NCBI GenBank assembly: GCA_903858115.1 | Contig: CAIOHR010000380.1 | Span: forward strand, 186,001-250,000 | Direction: 5' to 3' | Source: an uncultured Pirellula sp. | GTDB lineage: Bacteria > Planctomycetota > Planctomycetia > Pirellulales > Pirellulaceae | Length of the DNA stretch: 64,000 nt | In this document: one piece after another, positions 1-7,292 of the stretch | How the letters are laid out: each line of letters opens with the position of its first letter | How positions within the stretch are numbered: the first letter of the stretch is position 1 | The notes under the pieces: model-generated | Told to the model about the DNA's origin: nothing | Databases searched by the model: none | Seen by the model: only the letters and a program-made list of their open reading frames with translations | Position numbers and translations under genes: made by a program

Positions 1-163
1 AGCATCAGGCCAATCATATCCAAGTGGCCTATGCAAACGACGCGAAAAGTGCTGACGAGTGCATGCTGACAAAAGCCAGCTTCGCGCGATCGCTTGGAAT
101 CCACGTCAACATCTGCGGCACCAGAAACCGAACGACACCTTGGAAGTAAGCAGAAAAAACGGG

Positions 164-231
164 TCTCTCGCCAAGGCGCCAAGACGCGAGTATGAACTTT
201 TCTTCTTTGCGCCTTAGCGTCTTTGCGAGCA
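164..231. repeat. Inverted repeat of the 'GCGCAAAGACGC' family, copy 1
   Basis: The left arm (164-190, core tctcgccaaggcgccaagac) and the right arm (201-231, core ctttgcgccttagcgtcttt) are imperfect reverse complements separated by about 10 bases, so the element can form a long hairpin. A second pair with the same words lies at 698-855 and a third at 12854-12920. The first two bracket a GxxExxY gene, which suggests a REP-like or miniature mobile element rather than a terminator. Confidence 0.7.
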
Positions 232-268
232 AAAGATTTTGCGGGTACTTTTTGAAGAGGGTAATACG

Positions 269-877
269 ATGAGCGAAAATGAGATTGCAAAACTGATCGT
301 GGATGCTGCATATCATGTTCACGTTAAGCTAGGTCCCGGACTGCTTGAGTCCGTTTACGAAACGGTACTAGCGTACGAACTCAAGAAACGTGGCCTAATC
401 GTTGCTCGGCAGCAGCCGATTCCGATTGTTTACGACAATATTCAATTTGACGAAGGGTTTCGTGCCGACTTGCTCGTCAACGAGATCGTCATTATTGAGC
501 TAAAGTCTGTTGAGGTGATTCATCCAGTCCACAAAAAACAGCTTTTAACCTACCTCCGACTAGCCGATCGACGTCTTGGGCTTCTGATCAATTTCGGCGA
601 AGCGCTCATCAAGGATGGTATCACCCGTATTGCAAACAAGATGCCGGACGGTACTTCCCGACCTCGAACGTTCTTCCCTAGTTTGGAAAAGAGGTTTTCT
701 CGCCAAGGCGCAAAGACGCAAAGTTTACCGCCGACAGGGCATAACAAAACTTTGTGGATTGATCGATGGGCTGATCGGATCGGAAGCTACCAGACGTTCG
801 TAGAAAGATCGCAATTGATTTCTTGTCTTCTTTGCGCCTTCGCGACTTTGCGAGCGATAAATCTACGAATGATCTAG
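269..877 (+). CDS. GxxExxY family protein (PD-(D/E)XK-like fold) with an abnormal C-terminal tail
   Basis: The ATG at 269 follows a GAAGAGGG ribosome site and is preferred over the ATG at 239, which would add ten residues unlike the family. The family signature is visible early (GPGLLESVYE, matching GxxExxY), followed by RADLLVNE and IELKSVE, which fit a D...ExK nuclease-type core, then QLLTYL. Family members are usually about 125-135 residues. Here the recognisable part ends near residue 130 (RIANKMPDG) and a further 70 or so residues are translated from the inverted repeat at 698-855 before a stop at 875-877. The tail (for example SRQGAKTQ, then LLCAFATLRA) is therefore repeat-derived and probably not functional. 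The molecular role of the family is not established to my knowledge; a nuclease or mobility-related role is an inference. No partner gene is adjacent in the same operon. Confidence 0.75.
   Translation: MSENEIAKLIVDAAYHVHVKLGPGLLESVYETVLAYELKKRGLIVARQQPIPIVYDNIQFDEGFRADLLVNEIVIIELKSVEVIHPVHKKQLLTYLRLADRRLGLLINFGEALIKDGITRIANKMPDGTSRPRTFFPSLEKRFSRQGAKTQSLPPTGHNKTLWIDRWADRIGSYQTFVERSQLISCLLCAFATLRAINLRMI
698..855. repeat. Inverted repeat of the 'GCGCAAAGACGC' family, copy 2
   Basis: The left arm at 698-723 (tctcgccaaggcgcaaagac core) and the right arm at 825-855 (ctttgcgccttcgcgacttt core) are imperfect reverse complements and match the arms at 164-231. About 100 bases separate the arms, more than in copy 1. 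The arms lie inside the open 3' end of the GxxExxY frame, so one arm is translated as part of its tail. Confidence 0.65.
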
Positions 878-883
878 CTACAA

Positions 884-2134
884 TTAAGCAGCTCCCACCA
901 TTTCGCTTTCTCGCTTGAGTTCTTCAATCAGAGGCCAGAGTTCGTCGACTCGGTCATTGAAGAGATTTCCGATCAGGATGTCCGTAATCAGATCCTTCTT
1001 GTCCGGGTAACGTCGAACGAGTCTCCCGAAGTTGAGTCCATCATAAAATGCCATGACTAGATTACGCATCCGTCCCATAGCTTTGTTGTATTCTGGTTCC
1101 CAACTTCGCAACATCGCTTCGGATGTGTCATTCGCGTTTAATGCATTCGCCACAGATTGGGACACCACATCAGCGGAGGTAAGTGCCAACAAAACGCCCG
1201 AAGAATAGAGTGGGTCGAGGAATCCGTATGCATCTCCCACGAGCACCCAGCCGTCCCCGCCACCTTGGGTGGCCTTGTAAGAGTATTCTTTTTGGATATG
1301 AAAGTCTTCGCATCGAGTCGCCCCTTCCAATCGCGGTTGAACGCCAGGGCAACGAGCGACCTCTTCAAAGTAGATTGACTCCGGATCCTTAGATTCTCGA
1401 TTCTTGAAGAGATAATCAAAGTTCGCAACCACTCCGACGCTTACCATGTCATCGTGAAGCGGGATGTACCAGAACCAGCCCTTCTTCCCTTCGGTTTGCA
1501 TAACAATGGTTCCGCCCTCATCCAAACCAGGTTCTCGTTTCGCACCTTTCCAATAAGTCCAAACAGCTGCCTTTTTAAGGTCTTTATCCCAAACACGCAG
1601 GCCGAATCGATCGATGATCATCGAGGATTGTCCGCTGGCATCGACTACCACTCTGGCTCGCACTTCCTTTTCTTCTTCCCCTTCGCATTTCACTTTGACG
1701 CCGACGACTCGAGTGCCTTCGCTGAGAATATCCAGAACTCTAGCACCCTCGTGCACTTCAACTCCTACTTCCCGTGCGTTCTGCAAAAGCATGGTATCGA
1801 ACTCGCCGCGGAGAACTTGCCACGTTTGCGATCGCTCGTGTGAATCGTATTGTCCAAATCGAAATGGCTCGGACAGTTTGCCTTGCTCGCTGATGAACTG
1901 AACGCCGTACTTCTTCGTGAAGTGGCTGGCTTTCATCTTTTCCAACATTCCAAGTTTCTCGATCACCGGATAGCAGTAGGGAATCAACGATTCACCGACG
2001 TGAAAGCGTGGAAAATGATCGCGCTCGAAGAGGGCAACGCGGAAACCTTGCTTCGCGAGAAGTGTCGCAGCCGATGCACCTGAAGGGCCTCCGCCAATAA
2101 CGATCACATCGTAATGATGATTAGTTTGGATCAT
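884..2134 (-). CDS. FAD-dependent halogenase-like oxidoreductase (geranylgeranyl reductase/tryptophan halogenase superfamily)
   Basis: A 416-residue soluble flavoprotein. The N-terminal dinucleotide fold carries GGGPSG at residues 14-19, followed by ERDHFPRFHVGESL (37-50), typical of the halogenase/geranylgeranyl reductase group. Two motifs point to the halogenase branch: WFWYIP at 220-225 matches WxWxIP, and FLDPLYSSG at 305-313 matches Fx.Px.Sx.G. A lysine pair at 74-75 before YGVQF is where the halogenating lysine is expected, but I cannot confirm the alignment. DASG at 165-168 is also conserved in the superfamily. The substrate is unknown; a small phenolic or carrier-bound substrate would be a guess. 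It lies 75 bases downstream of a MarR regulator on the same strand, so regulated co-expression is likely. The alternative is a non-halogenating FAD reductase; no separate flavin reductase is encoded nearby. Confidence 0.8.
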   Translation of the reverse strand: MIQTNHHYDVIVIGGGPSGASAATLLAKQGFRVALFERDHFPRFHVGESLIPYCYPVIEKLGMLEKMKASHFTKKYGVQFISEQGKLSEPFRFGQYDSHERSQTWQVLRGEFDTMLLQNAREVGVEVHEGARVLDILSEGTRVVGVKVKCEGEEEKEVRARVVVDASGQSSMIIDRFGLRVWDKDLKKAAVWTYWKGAKREPGLDEGGTIVMQTEGKKGWFWYIPLHDDMVSVGVVANFDYLFKNRESKDPESIYFEEVARCPGVQPRLEGATRCEDFHIQKEYSYKATQGGGDGWVLVGDAYGFLDPLYSSGVLLALTSADVVSQSVANALNANDTSEAMLRSWEPEYNKAMGRMRNLVMAFYDGLNFGRLVRRYPDKKDLITDILIGNLFNDRVDELWPLIEELKRESEMVGAA

Positions 2135-2209
2135 CTTTTTGTTCCGTTGTGTCTATCTAGTTCGTTGAATTGAATGGAAAATTGATCAGTGGGCAATCGT
2201 GAGGCACCT

Positions 2210-2683
2210 CTACCACGAAGTACCATCCGGTTCGTGAGGGCTTCTAATTTTTGCTAGCAAGTCGCAGAATAATCTCAAGTCTTTCGCTGCCACATGCCCC
2301 AGTTGCTCCTCGTGCATTTCCGCCAGCGGCTCTTCCATCTCCTCCAGTTTCTTCCGGCCAGCAGCAGTGATTTCGATCAGTACGGACCTGCGATCATCAG
2401 GGCTACGGACTCTGTCGATCCAACCAGCGGTCTCCAGTTTGTCGAGCATTCTCGTGATGTCGGGGGCCCGCGAGACTAGCTTCGAGGCGATAGCTAGAGT
2501 CGGCATTGACTCGCTCGATGCACTTAAAATCCGTAGAACGTTGTACTGTTGCGCCGTCAGACCATGCGAATGAAAGAGCTTCTCTTCTAGGGTGCGGAGG
2601 CGGTCATAAGTTCGCCAAAGCGACAGATATGCCTCTTGTTGAAGCGAGTCAAATTTTCGTTTTGTTGCTAAACTGTCCACCAT
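2210..2683 (-). CDS. MarR family transcriptional regulator
   Basis: A 157-residue winged-helix regulator. The order of elements fits MarR: an N-terminal dimerisation helix with LWRTYDRLRTLEEKLF, then HGLTAQQYNVLRIL, a recognition region with KLVSRAPDITRMLDKLE and the wing WIDRVRSPDDRRSVLIEIT, then a C-terminal helix (LRLFCDLLAKIR). The segment DRRSVLIEIT is the usual wing hairpin. It is the promoter-proximal gene of a two-gene unit with the halogenase-like flavoprotein. A palindromic site 28 bases upstream of its start is a good candidate for its own operator, so autorepression relieved by a small (possibly phenolic) ligand is plausible. The ligand is not predictable from sequence. Confidence 0.92.
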   Translation of the reverse strand: MVDSLATKRKFDSLQQEAYLSLWRTYDRLRTLEEKLFHSHGLTAQQYNVLRILSASSESMPTLAIASKLVSRAPDITRMLDKLETAGWIDRVRSPDDRRSVLIEITAAGRKKLEEMEEPLAEMHEEQLGHVAAKDLRLFCDLLAKIRSPHEPDGTSW

Positions 2684-2710
2684 CGCATCTCCTTCCGATT
2701 AATATAGCCG

Positions 2711-2756
2711 TCTGAACATCTATTGTCCAGACAGGCAAACCGGGAATTTCTGGACA
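2711..2756. promoter_or_regulatory. Putative MarR operator (three related half-sites)
   Basis: Two facing half-sites, TCTGAACA (2711-2718) and TGTCCAGA (2724-2731), form a near-perfect palindrome with a 5-base spacer. A third half-site TCTGGACA (2749-2756) is an exact reverse complement of the second. They lie just upstream of the MarR start at 2683 and between it and the rightward gene at 2891. Size and spacing fit a MarR dimer site; assignment is by position. Confidence 0.55.
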
Positions 2757-2890
2757 GATTGCTGGTTTCCAGGGTGTTCAAGAAATTGTGGGGCAGAAGT
2801 GGATCGGGTACACTTCCACCCCTTGCGAGTCGGCATCCCTGAAAGCCTGGGTCGATTCATCGTTCAGAAACTCCATATTTCTATGAATTC

Positions 2891-4453
2891 ATGGGCCAAT
2901 TGCGTTTTCGAGTTTTCAATGCGCAGGCTTATGACACCAATATTTGGCAAACAGCATTCGTCTCCGGGCTGGAAGGGATTCCCTGGGCGAGTCGAAATCG
3001 GCTCGATGGCGATACCCTGACGATCGATCGTACGGTTACCGAATCTGGCAAGCTGTCTGTTGTTTGGCCTACGGAAGAGTATGGCCCGCTCCTTCTTTCG
3101 ACGGCTTCGCTGCGTTGCCAAAACGAGCCCTATGTTTTGCCGTTGGAGTTAGCTCGCGGAACGATCCATCGCATCCGAGGTCGAGCGCTCGATTGGCAAC
3201 GGATCGGATTGCGTGTGCCTGACTATTTTCACACCACGATGGACAAGGGTCTGAGCGTCTTTGTCGATGCAGTGTTGGCCATCAACGATTTGAAGCGGTG
3301 CTCCGAACTTGCACAGCAAGCGATCGATCTTGTTGTTTCCGCTTCTAAGCCGCTTGGACGAGCGTTCGTATCGCAATCTTTGCAGGCTCGTCATCAGTCA
3401 GAGAAGCAACTTACAACTCTACTCGGAGTGAAGCTTACACCCTCAGCAACGTGGAATCTGGATGCGTCTTCATTGCTACCTGCGATCAATACACTGAATC
3501 TTTCCATGGAGATGGGGCAAATCGAGGGAGATTCGCGGGGAGATCATTTGAAAGTGATCGAGAATCAATTGGAATGGGCGAGAGACAACTCTTTGCGAGT
3601 ATACGGCGGTCCGCTGCTTAATCTTCAACCACATGCGATCCCGCGCTGGCTTTATCTCTTCAACGACTTTGAATCCCTGTACGAGGCTTCTTGTAAACAT
3701 GCGACACAAGTTGTCGAGCGGTTTCGTGGGCAAGTGCATCTTTGGACAGCGGCTTGCGGACTGAATACACCGAATACTCTTGGATTGAGTGATGAGCAAG
3801 TTCTCCATTTGGCGGTTGGCGTGATTCAAGCAGTTCGTCGAGCCGATCCGAAAACTCCGGTGATTGTTACCATCGATTCTCCTTGGGCAGAATACTTGGG
3901 ACAGAAAGGGGACGGTATCAGTCCACTTCATTTCGCTGACGCATTGGTGCGAGCAGATTTGGGATTATCCGGTTTGGGCTTGGAGTTGAATCTTAATTAT
4001 TGGCCACATGGTTCGTTGCCACGCGACTTGATAGACCTGTCCGATCTCATTGACCACTGGAACATCCTTGGACTGCCGTTGCTGATTCAGCTCAGTACAC
4101 CAAGTTCTGCAGCGCATGATCCCAAATGCACTTCGAAAGCGTCCGTGGTTTCCAACTGGAGTTACCCAGTACCGGAAGATTGGGCTGTGCATGCGACACA
4201 AGATTCTGGGGCGATCGACCCCGAAAGTGTATTCGAGTCAAGCAACGGAAACAGCAAGGTTCGCCTTCCAATCAATGGATTGGAGGCTGTACAAATGCTT
4301 CTAGCAAAGACGAATGTTCACGGAATCATCTGGAACCAATTTGAAGACCGCGAAGAGCACGTCTATCAAAATGCAGGTCTTATCGCTGGTGGCGGCCGCA
4401 AACGTTCCTTGCTAGACGGCTTAACAAGAATTCGTCAATTGCATGTTCAATAG
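2891..4453 (+). CDS. Glycoside hydrolase family 10-like protein, planctomycete type
   Basis: A 520-residue protein with no signal peptide. The first 130 or so residues look like a beta-rich domain; the C-terminal 300 residues read as a TIM barrel of the GH10-like planctomycete group, with PRWLYLFNDFESLYE, HLWTAACGLNT, TPVIVTIDSPWAEYLG, FADALVRADLGLSGLGLELN, YWPHGSLPRDLI and GIIWNQFED as landmarks. In true GH10 xylanases the strand-4 motif is WDVxNE and strand 7 carries TELD. Here the corresponding stretches appear to be LWTAACGLN and LLIQLSTP, so neither catalytic Glu is at the expected place. It may act on another sugar by other residues or bind without hydrolysing. It is divergent from the MarR gene and followed by the secreted PVC dehydrogenase on the same strand, 178 bases away. 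Confidence 0.65.
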   Translation: MGQLRFRVFNAQAYDTNIWQTAFVSGLEGIPWASRNRLDGDTLTIDRTVTESGKLSVVWPTEEYGPLLLSTASLRCQNEPYVLPLELARGTIHRIRGRALDWQRIGLRVPDYFHTTMDKGLSVFVDAVLAINDLKRCSELAQQAIDLVVSASKPLGRAFVSQSLQARHQSEKQLTTLLGVKLTPSATWNLDASSLLPAINTLNLSMEMGQIEGDSRGDHLKVIENQLEWARDNSLRVYGGPLLNLQPHAIPRWLYLFNDFESLYEASCKHATQVVERFRGQVHLWTAACGLNTPNTLGLSDEQVLHLAVGVIQAVRRADPKTPVIVTIDSPWAEYLGQKGDGISPLHFADALVRADLGLSGLGLELNLNYWPHGSLPRDLIDLSDLIDHWNILGLPLLIQLSTPSSAAHDPKCTSKASVVSNWSYPVPEDWAVHATQDSGAIDPESVFESSNGNSKVRLPINGLEAVQMLLAKTNVHGIIWNQFEDREEHVYQNAGLIAGGGRKRSLLDGLTRIRQLHVQ

Positions 4454-4454
4454 C

Positions 4455-4480
4455 TTCCGGTTCTTCGTTGCAAACCGGGA
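4455..4480 (+). terminator. Weak hairpin after the GH10-like gene
   Basis: The arms TTCCGGTT (4455-4462) and AACCGGGA (4473-4480) pair with one mismatch around a 10-base loop, immediately after the stop at 4453. There is no T-run, so intrinsic termination is uncertain. Confidence 0.3.
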
Positions 4481-4631
4481 GCCAACGTACGCCTGCTGAT
4501 TGCTCTATGGGTAGATGTGAGTAAGATAGAGTCCCTCGCTAGAGCTGACGAATTCGTTATGATCCAGCTCTCCTATCCCGCCTCTATTTTCCTGAATTGG
4601 CCCACCCATTCACCTCGACATCGAGATAAAA

Positions 4632-7133
4632 ATGCGTCGTTCCTTTGACTATCTTTCGTTCTTCGGATTGCTTGTTGTTTCACTACTAGATGTGAAAGGG
4701 CGCGCTGACATTGGAGCGACTCCCCCCTCTGCGTTTCGAGTTCCTGCAGGCTTTCAAGTCGAATTGGTTTACGAAGTGCCACTTGAGGAACAAGGGTCCT
4801 GGGTATGTTTGACGATCGATCCGAAAGGCAGGATCCTAGCATCCGATCAATATGGCAAGATCTATCGAGTGCAACCCGCTCCCGTTGGTGCGGATCCAAA
4901 AGAAACGAAAGTCGAGGCTATCGACATTTCGGTTGGAATGGCACAAGGGCTTCTGCATACGAAAGATGGCTTGTACGTAGATGTCAATGCAAAGGAAGGT
5001 GGTGGGCTCTACCGATTCCAAGACCTCGATGGGGATGACAAATTTGAAATGTCGGAGCATTTGATTCCACTGAGTGGTGGAGCGGAGCATGGACCGCATG
5101 CGATCATTCCTGGCCCCGATGGCAGGCTGTACTTGTGTGCTGGCAACCAAACTTCACTACCTGCGATGCTCGATGCCTCTCGAGTTCCACGACACTGGTC
5201 GGAAGATCATATGCTAGGCCGCATGCCTGATGCGCGAGGTTTTATGGCGAATGTTCTGGCGCCCGGAGGTTTCGTTCTCAGCCTCAAACCGGATGGCAGC
5301 GATGTCGAGATAGTCTCGACGGGGTTTCGCAATGAATATGACATCGCCTTTAATCCACTCGGAGATTTGTTCACTTATGATGCGGACATGGAATGGGATG
5401 TCGGAACACCTTGGTATCGTCCGACACGTGTAAATCATGTCATCAGCGGCTCTGAGTTCGGATGGCGAAACGGTACAGGAAAATGGCCCGAATACTTTGC
5501 AGACAGTTTCGGCGCGGTTGCCAATATCGGTTACGGCTCGCCAACCGGTATCACATTTGGTACAGGTGCAAAGTTTCCTGCGAAGTACCAAAATGCTCTT
5601 TTGATCAGCGATTGGAGTTATGGCGTAGTTTATGCCGTTTCCATGAAGCCGAGCGGAGCATCGTATGAATCGACCGTTGAACCATTCGTGAGCGCCTCCC
5701 CGATGCCGGTCACTGACCTTGTTGTCGATCCCAAAGAGGGTTGCATTTACTTAGCGATCGGCGGCCGCAAGGTGCAATCGGCTTTGTATCGCATTCGTTA
5801 CGTCGGAAATGAAAGCACTTCCCCCGCAACTTATCCAGATTCGGCAGAAGCAGCTCAAATGCGTGCGGCTCGTCGAGAGCTTGAAAAAATGCATCGCGGT
5901 GAATTGAATTTGAATACTGCGATACGTGCAGTGGGAAGTTCCGATCGAGCACTCCGAACTGCGGCTCGAATCGCGTTAGAACATCATGATGCAAAGCTAT
6001 GGCGTGAGCAATTGCCAAAGGCCCAAAACGCCCAAGCGACGATCACTTTGGCTGTTGCACTTTGCAGAAAAGGAACGGCAGAAGATCAATCGATGATCCA
6101 AGAGACGCTGCTAGCGCTCGATTGGAACAAACTCAATCAAGTTGAAAAGCTGGAATTGTTGCGAGCCTACCAGTTGAGTTTCCTTCGGCTGGGTGAAGGA
6201 AACGCAGATCTACGAAAGAAGATCATTGCCCAATTGGATTCGAGCTTCCCTACTTCGAACGAAGATGGGTTAGTCGACCGGGAGTTGGCCAGACTATTGA
6301 TCTATCTTGAGGCACCTGGCATCGTTGACCGTTGCGTTGCCCGCATGAAATCCACCGGCGCTGCAGACGAACAGATTCATTATGCTTTCTGTTTGCGAGA
6401 AGCGAAAAGCGGCTGGACCGACTCGACCAGAAAGAGCTATTTCCAATGGTTCTATGACGTAGCGACAGCCCGAGGTGGCGCTTCCTTCGGTGGGTTCATC
6501 GAGAACATTCGGCAAGTGGCGATCAAGGGCTTAACGGACGAAGAAAAAGGGGCATTGGGTGAACTAGTCGGTGCACCTCCTGCAGCCAAGGACCCGTTGG
6601 CCGATCTTGCTCCTCGAAAAATGGTAAAGCAATGGACGGTCGACGAGCTTGATACTGCAGCGAACGCAAAGAAATCAGACTTCAATTTCGAACGAGGAAA
6701 ACAAATGTTCGCCGTTGCTCAATGTTACAAGTGCCATCGTTTCGGTGGACAAGGTGGAATCCAGGGGCCGGACCTTACCGCTGCGTCCGGTCGATTCGGT
6801 ACGCGCGATATGCTCGTCGCCATCGTTGATCCAGCCAAAGAGATCAGCGATCAATATGAAGCAACCCAGTTTCGACTCGAAGATGACACAGTCATCGTGG
6901 GGCGAGTTGCCAATTTGAATGGTGATGTCCTCATGGTTTCCACCAACATGTTGGATCCAGGAAACTTCACAAACGTCAAACGGGGCGATATTGCCGAGAT
7001 GCGTGCCAGCAAAGTTTCGATGATGCCTACGGGTCTGTTAGACACCCTATCATCCGATGAAGTCATCGACTTATTCGCCTACCTGAAGTCCGGTGGCAAT
7101 CCAAAGCATGAAATCTATGGTGGCAAGAAGTAA
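4632..7133 (+). CDS. PVC-type secreted dehydrogenase with propeller and cytochrome c CxxCH domain
   Basis: An 833-residue exported protein: an N-terminal signal segment (DYLSFFGLLVVSLLDVKG) is followed by FRVPAGFQVELVYEVP, the usual start of the PVC 'membrane-bound dehydrogenase' propeller. Blades are recognisable to about residue 390 (GGAEHGPHAIIPGPDGRLYL, FRNEYDIAFNPLGDLFTYD, SEFGWRNGTG, YGSPTGITFGTGAKFP). A helical HEAT-like stretch covers roughly 400-650. The C-terminal cytochrome c domain has CYKCH at 698-702, GPDLTAASGRF and MPTGLLDTLSSDEVIDLFAYL, whose Met may be the sixth ligand. The family is thought to oxidise sugars or sugar alcohols outside the cytoplasm and pass electrons to c-type haem; the substrate cannot be read here. 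It converges on the DUF1501 gene across a repeat element. Confidence 0.88.
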   Translation: MRRSFDYLSFFGLLVVSLLDVKGRADIGATPPSAFRVPAGFQVELVYEVPLEEQGSWVCLTIDPKGRILASDQYGKIYRVQPAPVGADPKETKVEAIDISVGMAQGLLHTKDGLYVDVNAKEGGGLYRFQDLDGDDKFEMSEHLIPLSGGAEHGPHAIIPGPDGRLYLCAGNQTSLPAMLDASRVPRHWSEDHMLGRMPDARGFMANVLAPGGFVLSLKPDGSDVEIVSTGFRNEYDIAFNPLGDLFTYDADMEWDVGTPWYRPTRVNHVISGSEFGWRNGTGKWPEYFADSFGAVANIGYGSPTGITFGTGAKFPAKYQNALLISDWSYGVVYAVSMKPSGASYESTVEPFVSASPMPVTDLVVDPKEGCIYLAIGGRKVQSALYRIRYVGNESTSPATYPDSAEAAQMRAARRELEKMHRGELNLNTAIRAVGSSDRALRTAARIALEHHDAKLWREQLPKAQNAQATITLAVALCRKGTAEDQSMIQETLLALDWNKLNQVEKLELLRAYQLSFLRLGEGNADLRKKIIAQLDSSFPTSNEDGLVDRELARLLIYLEAPGIVDRCVARMKSTGAADEQIHYAFCLREAKSGWTDSTRKSYFQWFYDVATARGGASFGGFIENIRQVAIKGLTDEEKGALGELVGAPPAAKDPLADLAPRKMVKQWTVDELDTAANAKKSDFNFERGKQMFAVAQCYKCHRFGGQGGIQGPDLTAASGRFGTRDMLVAIVDPAKEISDQYEATQFRLEDDTVIVGRVANLNGDVLMVSTNMLDPGNFTNVKRGDIAEMRASKVSMMPTGLLDTLSSDEVIDLFAYLKSGGNPKHEIYGGKK

Positions 7134-7192
7134 GCAGCGATATGAAACCTCTCCTGAGCGGCTCACCCAATACAACCGACAAAAGTCAAAGC

Positions 7193-7275
7193 AGTAGGCA
7201 CATTCCATGTGCCGTCCACCTAGAATCCCAGTAAATGCCAAGGAGCGGACGGCACGACGAAGCGTGCCTGCTACT
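7193..7275. repeat. Dispersed palindromic repeat ('GTAGGCAC...GTGCCGTCC' type) between convergent genes
   Basis: The left arm (7193-7217, agtaggcac then gtgccgtcc) and the right arm (7247-7275, ggacggcac then gtgcctgctact) are reverse complements with small internal differences, followed by a T-run at 7275-7280. It sits between two convergent genes and could terminate the upstream one. The left arm recurs almost unchanged at 19013-19040, so it belongs to a dispersed family. Confidence 0.7.
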
Positions 7276-7292
7276 TTTTTCGGTTGTGTCCA

